Shown one piece after another: positions 14,585-20,805 of a DNA stretch of 20,805 nt. This DNA comes from CAYLLT01 sp964591605. Its GTDB lineage: Bacteria > Planctomycetota > Phycisphaerae > UBA1845 > PWPN01. The stretch is taken from NCBI GenBank assembly GCA_964591605.1, contig CAZQEN010000105.1, positions 1 through 20,805 of the forward strand, given 5' to 3'. A program made the translations under genes and the position numbers. A model generated the notes under the pieces. That model was not told the DNA's origin, ran no database searches, and saw only the letters and a list, made by a program, of their open reading frames with translations. Position 1 is the first letter of the stretch. The number at the start of each line of letters is the position of its first letter.

Positions 14585-14700
14585 TTGTGGTGCAGGCGTC
14601 CCGCCTGCACGCATCCCGCCTGCACGGGCGGCCGAGATCCCAATGTCCATCCGGACACCACAACGTTGGCCATCATTGCCGGAAAAACGCCCATGCCTTC
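14585..14700. repeat. Composite palindromic repeat element, copy 2
   Basis: A GTGCAGGCG/CGCCTGCAC stem (14590-14610) is followed by an extra half palindrome CCCGCCTGCAC about five bases later. Outer arms TTGTGGTG (14585-14592) and CACCACAA (14656-14663) are inverted as in copy 1. The downstream sequence CACCACAACGTTGGCCATCA and CCGGAAAAACG parallels copy 1 (CACCACAACCTTGGTCATGA, CCGGAAAACTG), so the element extends to about 14700. It lies upstream of the first GT-C gene. Confidence 0.85.
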
Positions 14701-14722
14701 CGTGCCCGCCCCTGACCGGCAA

Positions 14723-14751
14723 TCGACAGCCCGCCGCCAAATCCCTATTCT
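14723..14751 (+). promoter_or_regulatory. Possible promoter for a leaderless GT-C gene mRNA
   Basis: TCGACA (14723-14728) and TATTCT (14746-14751) are separated by 17 bases, a fair -35/-10 pair. Transcription would begin at about 14758, exactly at the proposed GTG start. No Shine-Dalgarno is visible before that GTG, which fits a leaderless message. The boxes are imperfect, so this is tentative. Confidence 0.35.
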
Positions 14752-14757
14752 GGCAGC

Positions 14758-17298
14758 GTGCCGCGCACGCAAATCGCCGAAAACGTTCATGCCAGCAGCT
14801 CGCTGACCCCGTCGAGGCCGCCTCCGCCCGCGCTCCTCCTGCTGGGCCTGCTCACCACCCTCGTCGTCGCGACCACCCTGGCCGCGCACTGGCCGGTTCT
14901 GACCGCCCAGGCCGTCTCGTTCGACGACGAAGAGGCCATCATCCGCAACCGCCTCATCCAGAACCCGAGCTGGAGCTCGGTGCGCCGGTTTTTCAGCGAA
15001 GTCACTCTCTCATCGGTGGTGAGGGGCTACTACCGCCCGCTCACCCTCACATCGTTCATGCTGGACTGGGCCATGGGCGGCCGGCCCGACGACCTGCGCG
15101 TGTTCCACCGCACGAGCCTGGCCCTCCACGTCGGCTGCACCGTCCTGATCGTCCTGCTCGTGTACCAGATCTTCCGCCGGCCGGTGCCCGCCGCACTGAC
15201 CGGCCTCCTGTTCGGCGTGCACCCGCTGGCCGTCGAGCCCATCGCCTGGGTCATGGAGCGCAAGACGCTGCTGGCGGCATTCTTCGCCTTCGCCTGTCTC
15301 AATGCCCTCGTCCGCTACACGCGCCGCCCCCGCAGTGCGTGGTACGTGGCCGCGATCGCCGCGTACCTGCTGTCGCTTCTCTCCAAGCCCACGACCACCC
15401 CGCTCCCGGTCATGATGCTCCTGATGGACATCTGGCCGCTCCGGCGGTTCAAGGCCCCGCCGCACGCGCCTGACGCGTCCGATGCAAGCCGCCGCGCCCT
15501 CGGCTTCGGGAGCATCGCCGCCCGGCTGATCCTGGAGAAGCTCCCGTTTTTCGTCCTCAGCGCCGTTTTTGCCGTCCTCTGCGTCATCTGCGAGCAGAAG
15601 GTCAATCCACTCGCCATCCCCGCCGCCGTTTCACCGCTGCACCTGCCGCTGCGCCTCTGCTGGCTGATCGCCTTCTATCCGTGCAAGCTCCTGCTGCCGA
15701 TCCGCCTCTCGTCGATCTACACACTGCCCGAACCGCTGGCCCTGGCCAATCCATGGGTCCTCGCGGCCGTCGCCGGCACCCTGCTTCTGGCGGCGGTCCT
15801 GCTGATCTCGCGCCGCCGGACCCCCGCCCTCTGGGCCGCCGCGGCCATGTTCTACATCGGCCTCGCCCCCACCATGGGACTCGTCGAGTACAGTTGGGTC
15901 GTCGCCTCCGACAAGTACGTCTACTTCCCCGCCGTCGCCCCGCTCCTGCTCCTCGCCTGCCTCCTCGGATGGCTTCAGGATCGAAAAGATTCCACACGCG
16001 CCGCCGACTCCCTCCGCAGCTTTCGACTTTCGACTTTCGACTTTCGACTGTGGACCGTCGTCGCCGCCCTCGTCCTCACCGGTCTGCTCACCACCGCCAC
16101 ACGCCGCTACCTGGGATACTGGCAGACCACCGAATCACTCTGCGACCACATGGTGGCCCTCGCCCCTCACGCCGCTCCGGCCTACAACAACCGCGCCATC
16201 CTCTACGGCAGAAAGCAGGACTACCCCGGCGCGATCCGCGACTGCAACCGGGCCATCGAGCTGCTGCCCGACTACGCCGAAGCCTACAACAACCGCGGCA
16301 CCGCCCATGACGCGCTGGGCGATCTCGACCGGGCCATCGACGACTACACGCAGGCCATCCGGTTCAAGCACGAGTACGGCCTGGCCTACAACAACCGCTG
16401 CATCTCCTATGGCAAGAAACAGGAGTACCAGCAGGCGATCGAGGACTGCACCAAAGCCATCGAGATTCTGCCCGACCTCATGGGCGCCTACTACAACCGC
16501 GGCCTCGCCTGGGCGGGCCAGCGCGACTATGAGTCTGCCATCCGCGATTTCAGCCGGGCCATCGACCTCGAGCCCGGCCACGCCGAGGCCTGGTCCAACC
16601 GCGCCACCGCTCACTACGCCCTGGGTCACGACGATCAGGCGATTCGCGATTATTCAACGGCGATCGAGCTCAACCCCGGCCATGCGGAAGCCTGGTACAA
16701 GCGGGGACTGGTGTACGGCAAAAAGCGCGAGGACACGGCCGCGATGGCCGATTTCACCCGCGCGATCCAGCTCAACCCCCGACACGCCGATGCCTATCAC
16801 AACCGCGCCATCATCTACGGCCGTCAGCGGGATTACGTGCGGGCGATCCGCGACCTGGACCAGGTCATCGAGCTGAAACCCCAAAGCGCCGAGGCCTACT
16901 ACAGCCGCGGCACCGCTCATGACGAAACCGGTGACTTCCCTCAAGCCATCGCGGATTACACCCGGGCAATTGAGCTGAAACCGGCCTATCCCATGGCGTA
17001 CAATAACCGCGGTAATACACATTACAGGCTCAGGGACCACGAGCGGGCGATCGCCGATTACTCGAAAGCCGTTGAGCTGGACCCCGATCTCGCGATCGCG
17101 TACTGCAACCGCGCCGCCTGCTTCGCCGACATGGAGGCCTATGACCGGGCAAGGCAAGACGTGGAGCGCTGCCGGCAGCTCGGCGGACGCGCGAGCGCGG
17201 AACTGATGCAGAAGCTCGCCGAGGTCGCCAGCCGGCCGCAGGAACCGCCCGGGACCAGCACACAAGACGAACATCCAGGAAAAGGAACCCCGCCATGA
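14758..17298 (+). CDS. GT-C glycosyltransferase with C-terminal TPR array (TMTC-like)
   Basis: The 846-residue product has an N-terminal membrane domain of about ten helices (residues 25-460) and about ten TPR units (472-812). SFDDEEAIIRN (FDD at 55-57) in the first extracytoplasmic loop fits the acidic motif of GT-C enzymes using lipid-linked sugars. GVHPLAVEPIAWVMERKTLL and PVMMLLMDIWPLRR are landmarks of this bacterial GT-C/TPR family, and FYPCKLLLPIRLSSIY fits the DUF1736-like region of eukaryotic TMTC O-mannosyltransferases. It may transfer a sugar to exported proteins or a glycan, with TPRs binding substrate; the sugar and acceptor are unknown. The GTG start has no ribosome site and may be leaderless. 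A loop near residues 422-431 contains a heptanucleotide repeat that its paralog lacks. The stop overlaps the next start (ATGA). Confidence 0.9.
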   Translation: MPRTQIAENVHASSSLTPSRPPPPALLLLGLLTTLVVATTLAAHWPVLTAQAVSFDDEEAIIRNRLIQNPSWSSVRRFFSEVTLSSVVRGYYRPLTLTSFMLDWAMGGRPDDLRVFHRTSLALHVGCTVLIVLLVYQIFRRPVPAALTGLLFGVHPLAVEPIAWVMERKTLLAAFFAFACLNALVRYTRRPRSAWYVAAIAAYLLSLLSKPTTTPLPVMMLLMDIWPLRRFKAPPHAPDASDASRRALGFGSIAARLILEKLPFFVLSAVFAVLCVICEQKVNPLAIPAAVSPLHLPLRLCWLIAFYPCKLLLPIRLSSIYTLPEPLALANPWVLAAVAGTLLLAAVLLISRRRTPALWAAAAMFYIGLAPTMGLVEYSWVVASDKYVYFPAVAPLLLLACLLGWLQDRKDSTRAADSLRSFRLSTFDFRLWTVVAALVLTGLLTTATRRYLGYWQTTESLCDHMVALAPHAAPAYNNRAILYGRKQDYPGAIRDCNRAIELLPDYAEAYNNRGTAHDALGDLDRAIDDYTQAIRFKHEYGLAYNNRCISYGKKQEYQQAIEDCTKAIEILPDLMGAYYNRGLAWAGQRDYESAIRDFSRAIDLEPGHAEAWSNRATAHYALGHDDQAIRDYSTAIELNPGHAEAWYKRGLVYGKKREDTAAMADFTRAIQLNPRHADAYHNRAIIYGRQRDYVRAIRDLDQVIELKPQSAEAYYSRGTAHDETGDFPQAIADYTRAIELKPAYPMAYNNRGNTHYRLRDHERAIADYSKAVELDPDLAIAYCNRAACFADMEAYDRARQDVERCRQLGGRASAELMQKLAEVASRPQEPPGTSTQDEHPGKGTPP
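16021..16048 (+). repeat. Heptanucleotide tandem repeat inside the GT-C gene
   Basis: Four perfect copies of TTTCGAC lie in frame and encode part of FRLSTFDFRL, in the loop before the last membrane helix of the GT-C domain. Seven is not a multiple of three, so gain or loss of one copy would shift the frame and separate the membrane domain from the TPR array. The paralog downstream has no such repeat at the aligned position. Confidence 0.95.
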
Positions 17299-19001
17299 AA
17301 ACAATCAGCACGCCGCCGCGTTCGTCGCCTCTGCCCCAGGGCACACCAGGTCATCCCGGCGGGGGGGCCTCCTCTCTGTTCATCACGGGCGTGCTCTGCC
17401 TGATCGTTGCCGCCGCCACGCTGGCGGCCCATGGGCCGGTCCTCTCCGCACAGACGATCCTCTTCGATGATGGTGAATACGTCACGCAGAATCCCCTGGT
17501 GCAGAATCCGGGCTGGGACTCCGCCGGACAGTTCCTTCGAGAGGTGCGGCGGCCTTCAACCGTGCAGGGCTACTACCAGCCGCTCCCGATGATCTCGCTC
17601 ATGCTCGACTACGCCATGGGCGGACGCCCCGACAACCTCCGCCCGTTTCATCGAACGAGCCTGATCCTGCACGCCGCCAACGCCGTGTTCATCGTCGTGC
17701 TGTTGTACCTGCTGTTCGGCCAGCCGTGGGTCGCGGCGGCCGGCGGGCTCCTCTTCGGCATGCACCCGATGACCGTCGAGCCGGTCGCCTGGGTCGGCGA
17801 GCGGAAAACGGTCCTGGCCGCCTTCTTCGCCCTGTTGTGCCTGATATCCTATGTCCGTTACGCACGTCGCCCCGGCCCGCTGCGGTATCTCTTATCGCTC
17901 GGGCTCCTGGTGCTCGCCCTGCTCGCCAAGCCGACGGTGACCGCCTTACCGCTGGTGCTCGTATTGCTGGACATCTGGCCGCTCGGGCGGCTGAGCCGGT
18001 GGAGCCTCCTCGAAAAGGTGCCTTTCTTTCTGATGGCGGCCCTCTCTACCGTCATCACCGTGGTTTCGCAGCGCCACCTCGAGCTGTCGGCGTTCCGCGA
18101 GCTGGGCGCGGACCAGACGCTGCTCCTGATCTGCCATGATCTCGTCCTCTACCCGTTTCACCTGTTCTGGCCGGTCAGGCTTGCCTCGTTCTACCCCTTT
18201 CCAGAACCGATCAGCCTCGCCAATCCTCTCTTGCTCCTCTCGGTCCTCTTGAGCGCGGCGATTCTGGTCCTGGCGCTGATCTCCCTGCGGTGGACCCGGG
18301 CGTTGCTGACGGGATGGCTCTGCTTCCTCGTTCTCCTCGCCCCCACGTTCCTGAACAAGAGCTACAGCCCTTCGGCCGCCTGGGACAAGTACGCCTATCT
18401 GCCGATGCTGGGCCTGCTGCTCATGCTCGCCTGGCTGCTCGGGCATGCGGCGGCCGCCCGGCCCGGCCAGCGACTGGGCCTCCGGCAGATCTCGTCCGCC
18501 GTCATCGTCCTGCTCGTCGCCGTCACGCTGGGCAGTGCGACGCGCCGCTTGCTGGGTCACTGGCAGACGACCGAAGGCTACTGCGCCTACATGCTCGCCG
18601 TATCGGGTGATTCGCCGCTGCTCTACCACCACCGGGGCCTGTGTCACTACGACCGGGGCGACTACCCCGCGGCCATCGAAGATTACACGCGGGCCATCGA
18701 GTTGAAACCAGACTACGCGGAAGCCTACAGCAATCTCGGCAACGCCTTCTTCGGCCACCATGATTACGCCCGCGCGGTCGGCAGCTATGACCGGGCGATT
18801 GCCCTGCTCGCTGACGACGCGAAGATGTACAACAACCGGGCGATCGCCTGGTTCATGCTCAGGGAATACGACAAGGCCTGGGCTGACGTGCGGACGTGCC
18901 GGCGCCTGGGCGGGCGCCCCGCGCCTGACTTTGTGGCCACGCTGGTCGAGGCCAGCGGCAAGACCGATGAGGGACCCCACGAAACCGGGCCCCGACCTTA
19001 G
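17295..19001 (+). CDS. GT-C glycosyltransferase with short TPR tail (TMTC-like), paralog
   Basis: A 568-residue paralog of the preceding gene, whose stop codon it overlaps in ATGA, implying translational coupling. The membrane domain aligns through FDDGEYVTQNPLVQNPGW (FDD at 57-59), AMGGRPDNLRPFHRTSLILH, GMHPMTVEPVAWVGERKTVL, LLDIWPLGR, LYPFHLFWPVRLASFYPFPE and the final ATRRLLGHWQTTE. Only three TPR units follow, from about residue 440 to 545 (YHHRGLCHYDRGDYPAAIED, YSNLGNAFFGHHDYARAVGS, YNNRAIAWFMLREYDKAWAD), against ten in the neighbour. AGGAAAAGGA precedes the ATG. As in the first gene, catalysis from a lipid-linked sugar donor on the outer face of the membrane is inferred from the family. 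The two may form a pair that modify the same or successive acceptors. Confidence 0.9.
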   Translation: MKTISTPPRSSPLPQGTPGHPGGGASSLFITGVLCLIVAAATLAAHGPVLSAQTILFDDGEYVTQNPLVQNPGWDSAGQFLREVRRPSTVQGYYQPLPMISLMLDYAMGGRPDNLRPFHRTSLILHAANAVFIVVLLYLLFGQPWVAAAGGLLFGMHPMTVEPVAWVGERKTVLAAFFALLCLISYVRYARRPGPLRYLLSLGLLVLALLAKPTVTALPLVLVLLDIWPLGRLSRWSLLEKVPFFLMAALSTVITVVSQRHLELSAFRELGADQTLLLICHDLVLYPFHLFWPVRLASFYPFPEPISLANPLLLLSVLLSAAILVLALISLRWTRALLTGWLCFLVLLAPTFLNKSYSPSAAWDKYAYLPMLGLLLMLAWLLGHAAAARPGQRLGLRQISSAVIVLLVAVTLGSATRRLLGHWQTTEGYCAYMLAVSGDSPLLYHHRGLCHYDRGDYPAAIEDYTRAIELKPDYAEAYSNLGNAFFGHHDYARAVGSYDRAIALLADDAKMYNNRAIAWFMLREYDKAWADVRTCRRLGGRPAPDFVATLVEASGKTDEGPHETGPRP

Positions 19002-19014
19002 AAGGCCGGAGCCC

Positions 19015-19037
19015 GTTGACGCGTCAACTCGTGAGTT
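19015..19037. terminator. Palindromes in the convergent gap, possible bidirectional terminator
   Basis: GTTGACGCGTCAAC (19015-19028) is a perfect 14-bp palindrome, followed by AACTC-GT-GAGTT and then TTTC. It lies in the 51-base gap between the convergent second GT-C gene and the PEP-CTERM gene. A terminator is plausible by position, but the stem is short and loopless, so a protein-binding site is possible. Confidence 0.35.
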
Positions 19038-19052
19038 TTCGACGCCCCCGGA

Positions 19053-20054
19053 TCATCGCCGCCGATGTCGACGCAGCATGATCGGGCTGGCCAGCGCCAG
19101 CAGGAGCATCGCCGCCGGCTCGGGAATCGTCGTCAGCGTCGCTCCCTCGCCCAAGGCGGTCGGCAGAGTCAGGTCCGTGCCGTTCGCAGACGTTCCCCCG
19201 CTGTAGCGCGCCATCACCTGGAGGGTATAGGGCGTCAACGGATCGAGCCCGGTGACCGTGCTGGAGCCCCACGTCGCGTCCGTCTGCCACGCGGCCGCTC
19301 CGCCGACGCTGCCATCCGGCTGAATCCAGTTCGTGCCCAGCGTGAAAGCCCCTCCACCAATGGTGATCGCGAATTCGGCAAGCCCGTTCCCCGAGTTCAA
19401 CCCCGGATCCACGTCCAGGCCCAGCGAGTTGGCCGTCGGGGCAAACAGCGAGGGCGCCGGCGGCACGAAAGCATGGAACGAAACCGCATCATCGAAGTAC
19501 GACGTCAGGCTGATGCTGCCGGCCGTGCGCTCGCTCTCCATGAAGAACGTGACCGACGTCCCCGTCGCATTCCCGGCCCCCGAGAGCTTGTTCCAGCCCG
19601 TGCGCGTCGTGTGCCCCTGAAGCCACGTCGCCGGACGCGAGGTCGACCCGTCCCACGCGGCGCGAATCGATGTCCGCGAACTCGTGGCCGCCGTGGTCGG
19701 CCAGGCCCACGCCTCGAACGTGATCGCATCGCCCGGCTGTGCATCGATCGTCTGCCGGATGCCGGCAAACGAGCCGGCCCCCGCGTTGGTATACGTGATC
19801 TTCTGCGAATACAGCGGGCCGTGAACCGTGGTCAATTCCTTGTTCCAGCTCACAACCCGGGTCGTCGCATCCCGGTACGACGTCCAGCCGGGCGCTACGT
19901 CGTACCCGTCATCGGGCAGTGGCGCACCATCCATCGTGCCGTTTTGAATGTTGAACGCGGCCCTGGCCGGGCTCGGCCAGCCCGCCGCCAGAGCAACCAC
20001 CGCCATCGACGCCAGGGAGACCTTGAGACTGCGTAAATTGGGAAGTCTGAACAC
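19053..20054 (-). CDS. PEP-CTERM sorting-signal surface protein
   Basis: The 333-residue protein has a signal peptide (SLASMAVVALAAGWPSPARA) and ends in the tripartite PEP-CTERM signal: IPEPAAMLLLALASPIML followed by RRHRRR. This signal is cleaved by exosortase (XrtA/EpsH type), encoded elsewhere. Residues about 34-195 resemble a carbohydrate-binding/galactose-binding-like domain (FNIQNGTMDG, GWTSYRD, FAGIRQTIDAQPGDAITFEA). Residues about 205-300 resemble a fibronectin type III-like domain (TVTGLDPLTPYTLQVMARYS). No catalytic motif is seen, so a structural or adhesive surface role is likely. The GTG start at 20054 is chosen because AGGAGGG lies seven bases upstream, the best ribosome site in the window. 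PEP-CTERM proteins are typically glycosylated or exported with extracellular polysaccharide, so the adjacent GT-C genes are suggestive. Confidence 0.92.
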   Translation of the reverse strand: MFRLPNLRSLKVSLASMAVVALAAGWPSPARAAFNIQNGTMDGAPLPDDGYDVAPGWTSYRDATTRVVSWNKELTTVHGPLYSQKITYTNAGAGSFAGIRQTIDAQPGDAITFEAWAWPTTAATSSRTSIRAAWDGSTSRPATWLQGHTTRTGWNKLSGAGNATGTSVTFFMESERTAGSISLTSYFDDAVSFHAFVPPAPSLFAPTANSLGLDVDPGLNSGNGLAEFAITIGGGAFTLGTNWIQPDGSVGGAAAWQTDATWGSSTVTGLDPLTPYTLQVMARYSGGTSANGTDLTLPTALGEGATLTTIPEPAAMLLLALASPIMLRRHRRR

Positions 20055-20148
20055 GCGTTTTCCCTCCTAGTGCAGGTAACGGACACACAGCAGCACGACA
20101 TCGGAACTGATACTGCACCACGAGCCGGAGACTGGGCGGAAAAGCAAC

Positions 20149-20218
20149 GGGGGCCTGCGCCCCTGAGGTGAGAGGATTGCCTTTCCAACGGACGTAAGCC
20201 CGTTTCAGCCTCCTTACC
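20149..20218 (-). other. Potentially structured 5' leader of the PEP-CTERM gene
   Basis: The predicted leader is about 170 bases long. Read on the minus strand, it contains an outer GGTAAGGAGG/CCTCTCACC pairing (20209-20218 with 20167-20175), an inner AACGG/CCGTT hairpin (20200-20204 with 20187-20191), and then GGGGC-GCAG-GCCCC (20150-20163). I compared it from memory with c-di-GMP, TPP and cobalamin riboswitch cores and do not find a convincing match. Confidence 0.3.
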
Positions 20219-20230
20219 GTGTATGCGTCC

Positions 20231-20259
20231 TGTTTACCACCTTTGCGTCGGCATGTCAA
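20231..20259 (-). promoter_or_regulatory. Putative sigma70-type promoter of the PEP-CTERM gene
   Basis: On the minus strand, TTGACA (20254-20259) and TAAACA (20231-20236) are separated by 17 bases, so transcription would start near 20224. The -35 is perfect and the -10 weak. I looked for a sigma54 -24/-12 element, as reported for some PEP-CTERM genes, and did not see one. Confidence 0.5.
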
Positions 20260-20280
20260 CAAAAATTCCAGTAAACACTT

Positions 20281-20805
20281 ACTTTACTTCACCCCCCGAC
20301 AAAACACCACGCTGAAAGCCTCTCCCGAAGCCCCCAACCCGTCCACACCGAATCCCGGTACCTGGAAATCCCCAGCCAACGCGAGCCCTTAGCCCCATCC
20401 AGACCCCGCCCGCAGCGCTTCGACAGAACCGCGACCGGAAGGGAGCGAACACGCCCATCGAAAGCCCGTGCGGAGGACTTCGGTAATCCCTGCCGGATGT
20501 ACCAGGTGCGTCCCCTCGCGCACCACCTATCGCTATCGCTACCCCCGGGCCAATCCCGGCCTCCACCTCCGGAGCACCCGCCGTGTTCTGACCCGGAAGA
20601 ACGAATACCCGATCACTGACCGGAGAACGGCTCACACCCATGAAACCACCCCAGCGCCAACCGAAGCCATTCTCCCGCGCACCCTCCCGGGTGTCGTTCC
20701 CATCTGCTTACCGTCATCTTGTCTCAACTCCCCCAATCCCGCCGTCTCGCCTTCTCCATTTCCCCCTTTCACCCCCTCTCCCTTTCACACGTTCTCACTT
20801 TCTCA
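20281..20805. other. Gene-free window end with pyrimidine-rich tract
   Basis: No supported gene is visible in these 525 bases; the longest frame (minus, 20279-20641) has low-complexity Gly/Arg-rich content without motif or ribosome site. From about 20725 to the end the plus strand is strongly biased to C and T (TTTCCCCCTTTCACCCCCTC and similar), a polypyrimidine tract. The adjoining region may hold a promoter for a gene beyond the window. Confidence 0.55.

Noticed and set aside
14327..15473. Plus-strand frames running from the repeats into the GT-C gene
   Set aside because: They are out of frame with the GT-C family motifs and partly encode the palindromic repeat.
20062..20224. Cobalamin or c-di-GMP riboswitch in the PEP-CTERM leader
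   Set aside because: Some short strings (GGAA, AATCC, a CCCCCG run) resemble fragments of a cobalamin box, but the order and core pairing do not fit any known class well enough.
20279..20641. 120-residue minus-strand frame upstream of the PEP-CTERM gene
   Set aside because: Low-complexity Gly/Arg composition, no ribosome site, no family resemblance.

Overview
The window is a high-GC bacterial chromosomal segment. It most likely comes from a member of the Planctomycetota, perhaps a Phycisphaerae-like lineage. Support for this: a PEP-CTERM-anchored protein, large secreted FG-GAP/VCBS propeller proteins, GT-C glycosyltransferase/TPR fusions of the kind common in planctomycetes, a cytoplasmic protein whose sequence style I associate with planctomycetes, and abundant short palindromic intergenic repeats. 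The assignment is pattern recognition, not a database result. I see no tRNA, rRNA, CRISPR array or intact transposase gene.

Layout. (1) 1-1912, plus strand: the 3' end of ftsK (DNA translocase), a terminator-like hairpin, then a stand-alone NqrB/RnfD-like membrane protein whose last residues are encoded by a REP-like palindrome. (2) 2004-6172, minus strand: a small putative lipoprotein, a secreted seven-repeat FG-GAP propeller protein, and a larger protein combining a PPC domain, a metzincin-type zinc protease and another seven-repeat propeller. (3) 6173-6647: a gene-free divergent region with a tandem palindromic repeat element. (4) 6648-10085, plus strand: a conserved cytoplasmic protein, an overlapping lipoprotein with a possible LolA/LolB-like fold, and a signal-peptide-bearing RDD membrane protein. 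(5) 10086-10957: about 870 bases without a gene, full of small dispersed and inverted repeats. (6) 10958-14078, plus strand: a strong sigma70-type promoter, a hexanucleotide microsatellite in the leader, then a TPR protein, a small secreted protein with 16 cysteines and a LolA-like exported protein. (7) 14079-14757: a degraded Fis-type helix-turn-helix remnant plus two repeat elements. (8) 14758-19001: two tandem, translationally coupled GT-C/TPR (TMTC-like) paralogs. (9) 19053-20054, minus strand: a PEP-CTERM protein with a strong Shine-Dalgarno, a long leader and a recognisable promoter. (10) 20281-20805: no gene; it ends in a pyrimidine-rich tract.

Most of the genes act at or outside the cell envelope: exported propeller proteins, a predicted protease, lipoproteins, a cysteine-rich secreted protein, membrane glycosyltransferases and a PEP-CTERM surface protein. 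The strongest candidates for something not well described are the 16-cysteine secreted protein in its three-gene cluster, the PPC-metzincin-propeller protein beside its protease-less partner, the heptanucleotide repeat inside the first GT-C gene that could switch its frame, and the composite palindromic element (two copies here) that shares outer inverted repeats and flanking sequence.
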